A DNA stretch of 64,000 bases, taken from positions 15,909,811 through 15,973,810 of the forward strand of contig CM023449.1 of assembly GCA_013339765.2 (NCBI GenBank), read 5' to 3'. The first letter of the stretch is position 1; every line of letters begins with the position of its first letter. The stretch comes from Haemaphysalis longicornis (lineage: Eukaryota > Arthropoda > Arachnida > Ixodida > Ixodidae). Under the pieces are notes generated by a model. It saw only the letters and a list, made by a program, of their open reading frames with translations. It did no database searches and had not been told where the DNA came from. Of the stretch, positions 11,396 through 22,027 are shown piece after piece. The translations under genes and the position numbers were made by a program.

Positions 11396-13601
11396 ACTTG
11401 TGTACTGTTACTGCCTGCTGAACTCCAACCGCATTCTAATGCGTTGTGTTCAAGCTTTCAGCCCCAATGAACTGGACGTGTACGAGATGGGGACATGAAA
11501 ACGCGAACTGTGTGACCATAATGCGTTCGAAGATGCCCTTTTGCAGAATTTTGCTCCGGCTTCGGCGGCAAAATTATACCGCTGTCCCAAAGATTAATTT
11601 TGAAAACGGGAGTTGTTGAGAACGAGTTCCCGACGAAATTATTCAGCTTCGCATCTGAAACCGGCACTCCCCCCGCAGAACACAACCATGGAGAAAGAAA
11701 CATTTGCCTTCACATCGTGGATGTTCGCTACGTGCCAAAACCCAGCAGTGAGGAATCCCTGACTACAGCGGCATACACCGCCTGGCAAAGTCCACATGCA
11801 GCTACGTTCGCGGGCCATGCGTTGGCGGCGGAGCACTAAATTACGGACCCTGCTTCCCGTTTTCTTTTTTTAATTACGGCTTTTAATTAAGGTGTTTAAT
11901 TACGGCCCCCTAAATAGCTGAGCAAAAATAAAAACCGCTCTCTGTGCTGATACGCTTCCGTGATTTTCGAACCACAAAGCGCTTTCCTGGTACTGTCTTA
12001 TTAGTCCAACAGTTGGTAATATTATTACTTATTAATCCAACAAAATCAAAATGTTAGCTTAAATTAATTAATTTCGCAGTGAATAAAGCATCATTTCCTG
12101 TTGGACAAGCGCTGGGGCACTATAGGACACAAAATCTTTTGAACACTCTAAGAAATCGGGGGAGTATTTGAAGAGTTCAACAGTCATTGTACTCTTGTAA
12201 GCGTTGGCGCACTCCCATCGAAAGCTGCGGGGAGTTTGATGCAATGTTCGCTCCCTATGAGGAGGAAGAGCAAAACTGACCGCGTAATCTTCTCGTGTGG
12301 GGCGGAGTGCAGCCTGCGTATCGTCTCCCTCTCTCCAGTACGAAGAGTAAAATTGCAATTTCATTCCTGTCCAGTGAGGGGGTAAGCATGGAAATGCTCT
12401 CCTACCATTTACGCACACCAATTCGTCAGCGATCTTTTATTTGCATTTGTGTAAAAAGCGCCCGATTACTTCCTCCGCGCATTCTAAACGTGCAAGAATA
12501 TGAATTCGTGTAACAATTGCTCGCAGCGTTCAGTGACATGAATGGAGCAAGCTTGATTAACAAAACTCGAAAAAATGCATTTCTCGATATGTTTTTGTAT
12601 TGTTCTTTTTTGTTTTTCCTCTGTCGTGGCTTGGTTATCAACATTTAAAGAGTTGGCAGAATATGCGTAAAGGCCACAATACATGGAGCGACTGTACGAC
12701 GAAAAGACGACGAACAACGCCCGGCGGTGCGCGCCCTTCGCCCGGCGGCGGGTAAAAACTCGTCCGCCGCCGATCTAGCTTGGTCAGAAAAGTTCGTCGG
12801 CGGCGGAGCGGCAAACCGAAGGAACCAATCTACGGGCCCCTGCAGACGGCCGCTTTGGAAGAGTTTGATAGACGTACGCTTGTCACGCGCGTAGTCGAGT
12901 TAAAAAAAAAAAAAACAGATTGTAAATTTGAGATCGATTGACGAAAATGGTGTTGCAAGAAGTGAAATGGCCGCGCTCTTCTGATAGCTCAAGCCGCAAG
13001 CGCAACACGGTCCCGACCCAACTACCATGGCTTGTGTCGCCGAGATAGGCATGCACGATAACTTTAATTAGGTTAAATAAAGCAAATCCGGCTACAGAAC
13101 TTGTATTAACAGCAACATGAGACCCTTCTGCAAGATCGGCGTGTGAGGAACAGGTGGCATCACTGCGAGGGCATCTCAAATACAGCAAAATAGAAGGAGC
13201 CAGTCGTATGTATTCACAGCCAGGCTTGATATGCCCTATTTTGCATGAACGCCACGCTCTGGCGTTGTGGAGTGGAGGTAGAACGCCGGTTATATGTTCT
13301 TGGAGTCGCAGGTTCGAATCGACCCCCAGGGAGCTCAATTTTTTTATTTACTGCCTTTAGCCCTTTTGAGAACAGAAAACGCATATTTCAGGAGAAGAAA
13401 CGCCCGGAGTAACGTAGAATCGTCAAACGACGTTCGAACCAAGCGGGAAGCTCCTTCATTGTGTCTGTTTACTGAACGCCGACGTTGATTACGGGCATGG
13501 AGTTAGCCTCCCTGAGAGGATCCCAGCGGCGGCGCGGTGGTGGACGGCTGGTCTTCGTAGTTGAACCCGACCATGGAGGAACGAAAATTACTCCCACCTC
13601 C
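11396..13601. other. no recognised gene
   Basis: Unassigned ORFs and a GC-rich segment with CCGCCGCC inverted motifs at about 12720-12800. An A-run lies near 12902-12914, and a degraded tRNA-like piece (GGTTCGAATC) at about 13309. Confidence 0.4.
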
Positions 13602-13962
13602 CCTCGCGGGAACCCCTGTGTAGATGCGGAGCATAGTGGGTTCCGTTGTTGTTTCCGTTAGGTTGATTCTCCCATCGCGTGAAACGTGCCGTGAACCCCC
13701 TGCCGCGGCTATGACGCAACGTGGCGCGGCTATGACGCAACAAAATCCAACACAATCCACTTTAATCCAATCCAAGCCAAGCCAATTCAATCGAATCCAA
13801 TCCAATGCCCCTCGCGAGAGAGTGTTCTCTATCATAGAGGAGAGGGGATGAGCGGCGGAGAGCGCAGCTCGCGCGGCGAGGAGAATGGGGGAGGGGTGTG
13901 GACGGACAACAACGCCGTATGGAGGGACAAGGCGAGTGAATGAGATGCCGTAGCATCTAAAA
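13602..13962. mobile_element. Palindrome-bounded repeat family C, copy 1
   Basis: Bounded by near-palindromes GATGCGGAGCAT (13623-13634) and GATGCCGTAGCATC (13944-13957). Sequence on both borders matches copy 2 at 37.2-38.2 kb: GGGAACCC before the left hairpin, GTGGGTTCC after it, and GCATCTAAAA at the right end. The interior differs from copy 2 and contains a degenerate (ATCCA)n array at about 13745-13806 where copy 2 has triplet arrays. A minus-strand frame is open across it (13503-14162, 219 codons) but shows no domain. Confidence 0.6.
13745..13806. repeat. (ATCCA)n-like pentanucleotide array
   Basis: Degenerate repeats of AATCCA/AGCCA inside family C copy 1, e.g. TAATCCAATCCAAGCCAAGC. 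Confidence 0.7.
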
Positions 13963-14404
13963 GCTGAACCCGAGGAACATAGGGCATCCTGCAACAGCGG
14001 ATTTTCCGCCGCGCGAACGTCGTCGTGGAAGTTCGCTCCATATATTCTGGCCTTAAGACGTATGCGCCGATCACTACGATCTCTCGCGTCTACGGTGAAA
14101 ACTGACACATACGGTGTACCCGCCAAGACCGGGCGGGTGACTGACTGATCGCGCCAGACCATGATGTCCCGCCAGCATGTAATACAGGGCTGCGCTTTGT
14201 AAACAATGTGCTACGCACGAAGTGGACTTTCAAAGAGACGCTTTATGCAACATGGGAAGGTGGACCTGCCCTTATCGTCGCACTTGCTTCGACACAGTAG
14301 GACGCGCGCTCGCTAAGTGCTTGCATGTCTGTTCGCCAGCGCTAGATCTCGAACACGCGAGCAATAGAACGGACAATTGGGCTAGTTGGTAGCAATCCGT
14401 ATAT

Positions 14405-14437
14405 TCGTTCGTTCGTTCGTGCGTGCGTGCGTGCGTG
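14405..14437. repeat. (CGTT)n/(CGTG)n microsatellite
   Basis: Three to four CGTT units followed by about five GTGC units, a compound tetranucleotide repeat. Confidence 0.85.
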
Positions 14438-14439
14438 GA

Positions 14440-14582
14440 ACTAGTTTTTCTTTCGGACGAACATCACAGCGGAGGCGGCGCGGAGGCCGAGAGCGGAACT
14501 ATGTGCACTGTGTAGCGAATACTAGCGATGCGCGCACTATTGGCGGAGTGCATTCGCGGCCTTCGCAGGCTTCGCGCCCTAA
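14440..14582 (+). promoter_or_regulatory. CpG-rich segment, possible 5' end of the 16.3-kb gene candidate
   Basis: Dense CpG and GC-rich stretch up to the family B insertion point. If the 1.7-kb element is ignored, this segment lies about 30 bp from the ATG at 16326, where a promoter or 5' UTR would be expected. This is inference from composition and position only; no core promoter motif is evident. Confidence 0.2.
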
Positions 14583-16301
14583 AGGGACACTGAAGTGAAT
14601 TTGTCAAGCTCCCGTTTTTGCTTGCACTGTGTAGACTGGCTCAAATTAGCACACTTTTCATCGTTTTTACGATTGACAAATCGGTAATTATTTTACAAAG
14701 CGCGAAAGAAGAAAAACTACCATGCGCGGTTTGCGGCGGCCGCACCAACTAAAGCTGTGGACGTTAGGAGGAGCGGGCACCGTGATTGGACGATGCCCAA
14801 GGTGAGCAACCAAAACAAGTTTCGGTTTCGGTTTCGGCTCTGTAAACACAACCGCTGGCGTTGTTGGATGGGCATTCTCAATGACTCAGTAATCATCGTA
14901 CCGCGCTTCTGCCATGTTGTCAGCTGTAAAAATGCATAAAGACAAGCCTCCTAGGACGGCTTGGAATCGTAGCATTCACTAGCCGAAACCTACGCAGTGA
15001 CATGAACGCCCTCCGCGTACCCGTCAGACGCCCAAATGTCATGCGCTTTTCCCCCATAATGGAGCTTGGCCTCCCTCATTGCCTGTATCGTAAAAGCGTG
15101 TTCGCACCAGGCCAAGGGTCTGTTCATTCTGGCCTGTGCCCACTGCCTGCAAGCAGTCGGTGCTTATGGCAACAGCACGCCAACGAGAACTCGCTAGCGC
15201 GCCATGCATGTGCCAGCCTGCGCGCGTTTGTGAACTAGTTCGTGTAGCCATGAACGTTGCGGGCCCAAAAAAAGGTGAACTCAATATAGAAAACATCGGC
15301 GGAAAACAAAAAGTTTAACTTACAAAAAAAAAGCACGTACCCGCGGGGATTCGAACTCGTGACTTGCAAAACATTTGCGGTGTTATACCCAGCGCCCCAG
15401 ACTACTGAGCTTTTTTTTTTTTTTTTTTTTTATTGCGGGACGCGAAGGCCTTGCTAATATAGGGTATATATTGTACACCGGTTTACCACTTTTATTTAGT
15501 TTTGGCAATTTCAAGCAGCTTAGGTGACTATTTGCTGTACTCTGCGATCGTGCAGTAAGCGTCGCCCGAGTTTCCACAGTAGCTCACGTCTAGCAATTGC
15601 ATTTCGTAGACGGAAAAGCGTTCGCAGATGCGTAGTCGTGCTCCTGACCGCTGTGCTTGTTCGCCCAGCGCAAAAAAGTGCTTCCCCGCGCCCTAGTTTT
15701 ACGCTGTACGGTAAAAATATCAGTTGATTTATTTCTTAGTACCTATATTGACTTCGCTGACTCTTCTCCCGCCTTCAAGAGGCCTTATATTTTCCTACTG
15801 GCGTACCAGTCAGCGAAGCGTCGCATGTGCGCTTGTGCAGCACTTGTGTGAAGCGAACTTGACTTGGAGCTAGATACAGTGTACAAAACAAACCAAGTAA
15901 AGAAAGGCACATTCTTTCCATTCACAAACGTGTCCTGGCTTCGTTTCAACTAAGCGAACGAATTGCGAACCAAGCAATTTTTCTTTAACCTCCTTGATTG
16001 GCGACGACCTGCCGGCGGCCGGCGGACGAAACGCTGGCCGACTGACTCTGTCGGCCGGGGAGCCGTGCAGTAGCGCAGCCGGGCGCAGCCAATTGCCAGC
16101 TCATCCCCTCCTGACGTCACACGAAAACGCCACAGAAAATGGGCGAGCGTAAAAGAGAGGAGGACAGCATTTTCGAATTAGTTTTTCTACTAAATAAAAT
16201 CGCGTAAACGCGCCTAGAGTGGTCGAAACATGGCCTGGGGACTCCGGACTACAATTTGCGCTAGTAATCCCGCAATGTTTACATATCACTTCAGTGTCCC
16301 T
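14583..16301 (+). mobile_element. TTAA-flanked DNA transposon family B, copy 1 (non-autonomous)
   Basis: A 1.72-kb element with terminal inverted repeats starting AGGGACACTGAAGTGA. The left flank is CTAA (14579-14582) and the right flank TTAA (16302-16305), consistent with a TTAA target duplication with one change. The same sequence lies inverted at 20340-22023. TTAA targets are used by piggyBac-like and Kolobok-like transposases; the terminal sequence alone does not decide between them. It has no transposase-sized ORF. It contains a tRNA-like module at 15341-15415. Confidence 0.85.
15341..15415 (-). other. tRNA-like module inside family B copy 1
   Basis: On the minus strand, a box A-like GCTCAGTAGTCTGGGGCGC is followed at normal tRNA spacing by box B GAGTTCGAATCCCCG, with a discriminator-like end. 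Arms do not all pair, so it is a tRNA-derived relic or promoter module, not a functional tRNA gene. The equivalent place in copy 2 has two such modules. Confidence 0.55.
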
Positions 16302-16325
16302 TTAAGCTTGGGATCTTTCGCTGCT

Positions 16326-16378
16326 ATGACGACCTTGGATTTATCTACCGGACGACGAAATGCTGCCGGGAAGTGGAG
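16326..16378 (+). CDS. Candidate first coding exon of a small unidentified protein
   Basis: ATG 16326 opens MTTLDLSTGRRNAAGKW and ends at a strong donor, GAG/GTAAGC (16376-16384). The split codon AG/A is completed by the exon starting at 16504. The ATG lies only about 20 bp from the family B transposon, so any upstream transcript must cross or skip that element. No family recognised. Support comes from donor quality and phase agreement over three exons (135 codons in total). Confidence 0.35.
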
Positions 16379-16503
16379 GTAAGCCATTAGTGAACCTCGT
16401 GTTCTTGTCTTATGTATTTAACGAAGTAAAGTTGCTCTCTAACTTCGGTCCGCGGAACCGGTTTGCCCTAACGTTTTCGTGACTCATTTTTACTGTTGCG
16501 TAG

Positions 16504-16738
16504 ATTTGAAGGCAGCTTTTGTACCCGTGTGCAAACACCATCAATTCTTGCACCATTTCAATCCCTTTGTTTCGTGAGGTGTTGGTATCCTAGCCGAATG
16601 TTTTCGGAGGCAAGAAGTACGGTCGCGCGAATAGTGGCAGCGCTACCCTGCGCTCTTCGCTCGGCGGTTAGGGTTAGAGTGGCTGCCGTGCAGTGGCTGT
16701 GGCTACCTGCACGGCTCCTAGGAATTGCGCACAATAGG
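16504..16738 (+). CDS. Candidate second coding exon of the same protein
   Basis: Follows an acceptor with a good pyrimidine tract (CATTTTTACTGTTGCGTAG, 16485-16503) and continues in frame with exon 1, giving RFEGSFCTRVQTPSILAPF and a longer basic/hydrophobic region. It can end at donor GTGAGG (16739-16744) in phase 0, matching the terminal exon; a weaker donor exists near 16577. The second half may be non-coding if that earlier donor is used. Confidence 0.3.
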
Positions 16739-16745
16739 GTGAGGA

Positions 16746-16804
16746 GTGCGTGTAGCGCGTGGCAGTCACTAAAATTACGATAATTTAGTGACCGTCGCAC
16801 GCAC
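16746..16804. repeat. short inverted repeat (hairpin)
   Basis: Nested arms: GTGCGTG (16746-16752) with CACGCAC (16798-16804), and GTCACTAAA (16765-16773) with TTTAGTGAC (16784-16792), around a 10-bp loop. It may be a degenerate palindromic MITE; it lies just inside the candidate second intron. Confidence 0.6.
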
Positions 16805-17138
16805 AGCAGCAGACTGGAATGCTGTCCATACAGGTTTTTGCGTTTTGATTGAGGGCAGGATGGACGGAAACAGGACTTTTCGGGGCGTACGCCCCGCACT
16901 GTTAAGGGGTAACTACAAGCGTCTACGGCGGTGAGCGGCGTGAGAAACCTCACTCAATAGCTACAGCAAACAGATATTGTGAACGACAAGCGAAAAAGTT
17001 TTACACAGGCCGCCGGCGGTGGCGACTGCGGAAGGCGATGGGCCGTCGTTGTCGCGGGCTTTTTCGCGGCCAGAAGCAACCCACAAGCGAGCAGCAGCGA
17101 TGACGACGGAGGGCATTGGCGGCAATGCATTATTTTTT

Positions 17139-17874
17139 TAAAGACGATAGTCTTTCTTGGGCTACTTAAACCCAGAAATTTTGGTGTGTCTGTATGTCTG
17201 TCTGTCCGTCCGTCTGTCTGTCGATTCAGCCACCCGGCCAAAGCAAAACAATAGTCACATATTCACAGCTAAATCTACCCGTCTATGTCCGGTGTAATGT
17301 CCATACTTGCCAACATTGTTGAAGAAAAACAAGACATTACGCAAATATGAGACAACAAATCAATACAGAAGTGATATTTGCAGTGTTCCTTTATAAAAAA
17401 TGAAACATGCTTGACTTTTGCGAAATTAAATACTTTATAAACTGCAGAAAAAGAATTCACTCCGCCGTCGCCTGCTGTCGCCCGCGCCACTATAGCTTCT
17501 GGCGCCATTTTAAGAAATCAACCGGCAACAGTTACAAAAGGTTCCACTAGATAGGTTCAACGTTCTGCTTGCAACGCACGTGGAGTAGGGAAACGCGGTT
17601 CTATAAAAGTTGAAGTAGGGTGCCTCGATTAACGCGCGTCTTCGCCGTACGGCAGCGTTCGCATCGAGACACCCGGTTTGGACCAGTGGAACTTGGGAAA
17701 TTTAAAATGATTTAGCAAACCTTTGGCGTCTTTACCTTGGGAGGAGCGCGACGCAAGAGGAACAACATGAGAGGTGAGCGGGAAAGCGAAGGGAGGCATT
17801 TAATTCGCAAAAGCCGATAAAGACTGTCGTCTTTGATGGAATTTGCAACGAAAGGAGCAGATACGCGGCCAATT
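17139..17874 (-). mobile_element. Interspersed repeat family A, copy 2
   Basis: Inverted counterpart of 1126-1893. Hairpins AAAGACGATAGTCTTT (17140-17155) and AAAGACTGTCGTCTTT (17819-17834) lie near the two ends, with a (CTGT)n tract at about 17186-17222 in the same relative place as in copy 1. Similarity ends shortly after GCGGCCAATT. It lies inside the second intron of the candidate gene at 16.3-18.8 kb. No ORF of its own. Confidence 0.75.
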
Positions 17875-18636
17875 GTTTTCGCTTGTCGCTGTCGCCCACA
17901 ATGTTTGTTTTACCCATTACGTTATGTTTCTCGCCTCGCTTATCACCGTCGCTGCATGTGGTTACGCCTTTAATGTTCGAGCGTTCTGATGGTTCAATAA
18001 CGAGCCCTATTAGGTTCTCATCAAATGTTGCGATCTGCAGCGCGTATGCAATGAAGCGTACTCGAGAATGAAGAAAACAGTAGCTATGTGACCCATTAGC
18101 AACTTTTCTACACTGAACTTGTGAACGTATAATGGGCCGTACGTTGCAGTCGGCTGAGGACGACAAAATGTAATGAAAATTAATCAGAAATTATAACCTT
18201 ACACAGAGAGTTATCTGTGCTTAAATTTAGTGCAATATTTTTATACCTGGAACGATAGCGGGGTAAAGAGTGGAAGCTACGGACCAGAATTAAAAGTAAA
18301 AGCACTAATGGGTTTGGTGCGGAGTGCGTAGGCAGACAGAGCTGTAGGGCACGCTGTCTGACATGGACACTGGCCAACTGGCTCAAGGAGGGTGGCTGCA
18401 TCCAAGGTCGCCACACATTCGCATCTAGACTGGTGACCGCGCCAAGCAGTATTGCATTCCAATACGAGTTCACTGCGTGCTCTCGGCGCAAAAACTAATC
18501 TATCACCCAATAAACTTCATTTAACTGTCAAAGTCGTTAATTTTTTTTTATTGTAGCACTGATCTTTGCTGTCCCCCTATTTCTGCCGATGTAGGAACCA
18601 GGGGGAATCGCTACTTGCCCGAATATTTTTTTGCAG

Positions 18637-18756
18637 AGAGAGAGCCCCGAGGCGTTGGCAGGAGTGGCCGTTGCATTCGAGACAGTTCTCACAGCCTTGG
18701 ACATCGTGGATGGGTTCGCATTGTTGCTGTCTGTGTTTTGGCTGTTCAGTGTGTAA
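18637..18756 (+). CDS. Candidate terminal exon, membrane-protein C-terminus
   Basis: Begins after a textbook acceptor (GAATATTTTTTTGCAG, 18621-18636). Phase 0 gives 39 codons to TAA: RESPEALAGVAVAFETVLT, then the hydrophobic ALDIVDGFALLLSVFWLFSV just before the stop. A C-terminal membrane helix is likely. The phase agrees with the donor at 16739. It is followed by a T-rich 3' UTR-like region with two AATAAA signals. The family is not recognised, so only the exon structure is proposed. Confidence 0.4.
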   Translation, partial: RESPEALAGVAVAFETVLTALDIVDGFALLLSVFWLFSV

Positions 18757-19845
18757 TACGCTTCAAAGGCGAAGTGCACCTTCTTGCTTCTGGAGACGTT
18801 ACTTCAGCCCAAGCCCTGTGCCCTGGTCCGTACAGTTCTGAAGGCCGCCACCAACATTATGAACCAGTCAGCTCGACCGTGTGTGTTTTTAATACCAAGT
18901 TATGCCTTTCTTTGATCTTACCAGAACATCCTCATTTGAGAACCACTCCGACTAAAAAACCCAGTGGCAATGTTTCTTGCGGTTTCCTATTGTCCCACCA
19001 ACCACCACCATCTGGGGTTTCCTATTGTCCCACCATCCATTGCAGAGTTTCTGTGTCACCCGCCGCGGTGGCTCAGTGGCTAAGGCGTTGCGCTGCTGAG
19101 CACGAGGTCGCGGGTTCGATTCCCGGCAGCGGCGGCCGCTTTTCTGATGGAGGCGAAAAGCAAAAACGCCCGTGTGTACGAGATTTCGGCGCACGATAAA
19201 GATCCCCAGGTGGTCAAAATTAATCCGGAGCCCTCCACTACGGCGCGCCTCATCGCCTGCGTTGCGTCGGCTCGTTAAACCCCACAATCAATCAATCAAT
19301 CAGAGTTTCTGTGTCAATGTCTTTTTATCTTTATGTTGATGGCATCTTGTAATTGGTTAATAGTAATCCAAGCTGAATTCTTTTAGTAAGAGATTTTTGT
19401 TTCGCAAAATTTATTTGTACGAGTTTTTAATTTGTGCTAAATAAGGGCTGGCTTTCCAGTCCGTGTGAAGCACTCACTAATGTACTAAGGCCATTTTGTT
19501 TTATTTTCATGCTGTCAACTATTCACCCACTGCTGCATTTCTGCTGATGCTTTTCGTGCTAATGCCAGTACCTTTTTATTTGTGGGTGCAATGTAATTTT
19601 TATTGTCTTAATTTAATGTTTGCATTTCAGTGTTTTCAGCAATTGCTTTGCTGCATTTTTGTTTGAATTTTTCTTGAATGTGTCTTAAATAGGAGCTACG
19701 TCTCCTTCGGTGTAGATGTGGACTAGGAACCGTTTTTTATGCTGTGATATTTCAATTCCAAATAAATTGCTTTTTGTGTTGCAGAATGAACCGATTGTTG
19801 TGATATTTTCTTGGAAAATAAAGTCTGAGCTCATTTTTCCTTTTG
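18757..19845 (+). other. 3' UTR-like region of the candidate gene
   Basis: Strongly T-rich on the plus strand with no coding frame, ending with AATAAA at 19761-19766 and 19817-19822 followed by a T-rich downstream element. It is interrupted by a SINE at 19059-19300 and contains an exact 20-bp direct repeat (18981-19000 and 19016-19035). Confidence 0.4.
19059..19300 (+). mobile_element. tRNA-derived SINE, full length (copy 2)
   Basis: Same family as 11147-11385, with box B GGTTCGATTCC and tail CAATCAATCAATCAAT. Flanked by a perfect 16-bp duplication CAGAGTTTCTGTGTCA (19043-19058 and 19301-19316), so a fairly recent insertion. It sits in the 3' UTR-like region of the candidate gene, in the sense orientation. 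Confidence 0.95.
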
Positions 19846-20339
19846 CATGCTTCAGAATAGCGTGTCCGTTTCTGCTTGCTTGTAACTGTCTACAGTACCA
19901 TCGTGGTGAGGGGGAGTAGTAACAGGTGAGGCGAAAACACGCTACCTCGTAGGGAATAGCAGAACACTCTTGGGGCGTAACGGGAGGGATGCTTTCCAAG
20001 AGAGAGTAGTAGTACCGTTCTGCCGTATCCGGGGACGCCGCCGCCAGTAGAGCTTATTCACGCCTAAAGAGAGTGCCGGAACGCTGCCTTGTAGATGACA
20101 TTTCAATTTCCATACAGGTTTCAAGTACTCCGCCTCGAAAGCAGCAAGTAAATACCACGAGGCGTATTTCGCCTCTCGTTTTGCCGGCCGAGCGCCACTC
20201 CTGGGAGGTGTGGCCCAATGCTTCAAAAGCGAGTGAAAACTGGGACAAAAGTTTTTACTCCAAGACAGAGTGCCCAGCACTCCTCGACTTCTTAGTGTGA
20301 ATAAAACAAACTTGTATTTTGTGTTCATGGCCACTTTAA

Positions 20340-22023
20340 AAGGACACCGAAGTAATTTGTAAACATTGTGGGATTACGAGAGCAATTTGTATTCCGGAGC
20401 CTGTAAACTACGTTTCGACTGCTCTCGCTGTGTTTACGCGACTCTATTCACCAGAAAAATCAATTCGAAAAAGCTGTCCTTTCCTCTGCATCCTCGCCCA
20501 TTTTCGGTGGCGTTTTGTATGACGTCAGAAAAACATGGCTTGGCTTGACTGCGCTAGTGCATGGCTCGCCGACCTATCGACAGAGTCAGTCGGCCCAGTA
20601 TTTAGTCCGCCGGCCGCCAACGTGTCGTCGCAATTCTTTCGCTCGGTTGAAACTAAGCCACGACGCGTTTATGAACAGAAGAATCCGCCTTTCTTTAGTT
20701 TGTTAGTTTGTACACTGTATCTACCTCCAAGTCAAGGTCACTCTACACAAGCGCTGCACAAGCGCATATATGCGACGCTTCGCTGACTGGTACGCTAGTT
20801 GGAAATGTCGGCGAAGTTAATATAGGTGCTAGGTGCTAATAAAATCAACCGAAACTTTTGCCGTACAGGGTAAAACGGGTTCAGGAAGCACATTTTTTTT
20901 TGCGCTGGGTGAACAAGCACAGCGGTCAGCAGCACGATCCATACATACATCAGCGAATGCTTTTCCGTATAAGAAATGCTATTGCTGGACACGAGATATT
21001 GTAAAAACCTGAGGGACGCTTACTGCACGAGCATTATACAACAAACAGCCATCTAAGCTGCTTGAAATGCTAAAACTAGAGAAAAATCTAAACTGGTTAT
21101 ACATTACATACTTTTTTATTTTCAGCAGCGGTATCGCTGGCCCGTGGCCGAGTTGACTGGAGCGCTGGGTATGTTATTTTGTAAGCCGCAAGTTCGAATC
21201 CCCGAAAGTATATATTTTTTTGGTAAGTTCGGCCGAGTGGTCTGGAGTGATGGAATTGTTATTTTATAAGTCCTAAGTTCGAATCCCCGTCCTTTTTTTG
21301 TGAGTTGATTTCTTCGGTCTCGGCCGATGTTTTCTATACCAAATTCGCCATTTTTCCGCTGTAACGTTCATTGCTCCACGGGCGAGTTCGCAACACGCGC
21401 CCAGACTGCCCCTAACGCGCCAGCAAGTTGTCGTTGGCGTGCTGTTGACATAAGCACCGACTGCTTGCGGGCAGTGGGCGTAGGCCAGAATGAGCAGACC
21501 CTTGGCCTGCTGCAAACACGCTTTCTACGATACCGGCATGAGTGAGGCAAGCTCCAAAGATAGGGGAAAAGCGCATGGACTTTGAGCGTGTGCGGTGACG
21601 CGGAGGAAGTTCATCCACTGCGTAGGCCTCGGCTAGTGATTGCTACAATCCCAAGCCATCCTAATAGGCGCACTTTACAGCGCACAACATTGCAGAACAG
21701 CGGTATGGCGATTACTTAGATATCGAGAATGCCCATCCAACGACAACGTCGGATGGCAAGCATGTTATTTCACAGAACCGAAACAGAAACTTGTTTGAAT
21801 GCTAATCTTGGACATCGTGCAATCACGTAGCACCTTTACCTGACGTCACTGCAGTTAGTTTGTGGAGCCGCCGCAAACCGCACATGGTAGTTTTTCTTCT
21901 TTCAGGATTCATACAATAGATACCGCCTTACCGCCTTTATAAACGAAGACAAGCGGTTCATTTTAAGGCAGTCACGTAGCGCAAGCAAAAACGGAAGCTT
22001 GAGAAATTCACTTCAGTGTCCCT
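20340..22023 (-). mobile_element. TTAA-flanked DNA transposon family B, copy 2
   Basis: Inverted copy of 14583-16301. Ends AAGGACACC (left) and GTGTCCCT (right), with intact TTAA on both sides (20336-20339 and 22024-22027). No transposase ORF. It contains two tRNA-like modules (21138-21207 and 21228-21292). Its right end directly abuts LINE coding sequence (22028 onward); the left flank shows no recognisable LINE continuation. Confidence 0.87.
21138..21292 (+). other. two tandem tRNA-like modules in family B copy 2
   Basis: The first has GTGGCCGAGTTGACTGG (box A-like) and AGTTCGAATCCCCG (box B). The second has TTCGGCCGAGTGGTCTGG and AGTTCGAATCCCCG. The box A form resembles class II tRNAs (Leu/Ser), but no variable arm is clear. 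They read antisense to copy 1's module, as expected for inverted elements. Confidence 0.6.
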
Positions 22024-22027
22024 TTAA

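Noticed and set aside
13250..13335. tRNA-like sequence with GGTTCGAATC
   Set aside because: T-arm pairs fail and the acceptor stem is imperfect; at most a decayed tRNA-derived relic.
20118..20305. Terminal exon on the plus strand after CATACAG with AATAAA overlapping the stop
   Set aside because: 60 codons is unremarkable, a polyadenylation signal overlapping the stop codon is odd, and both strands are open.
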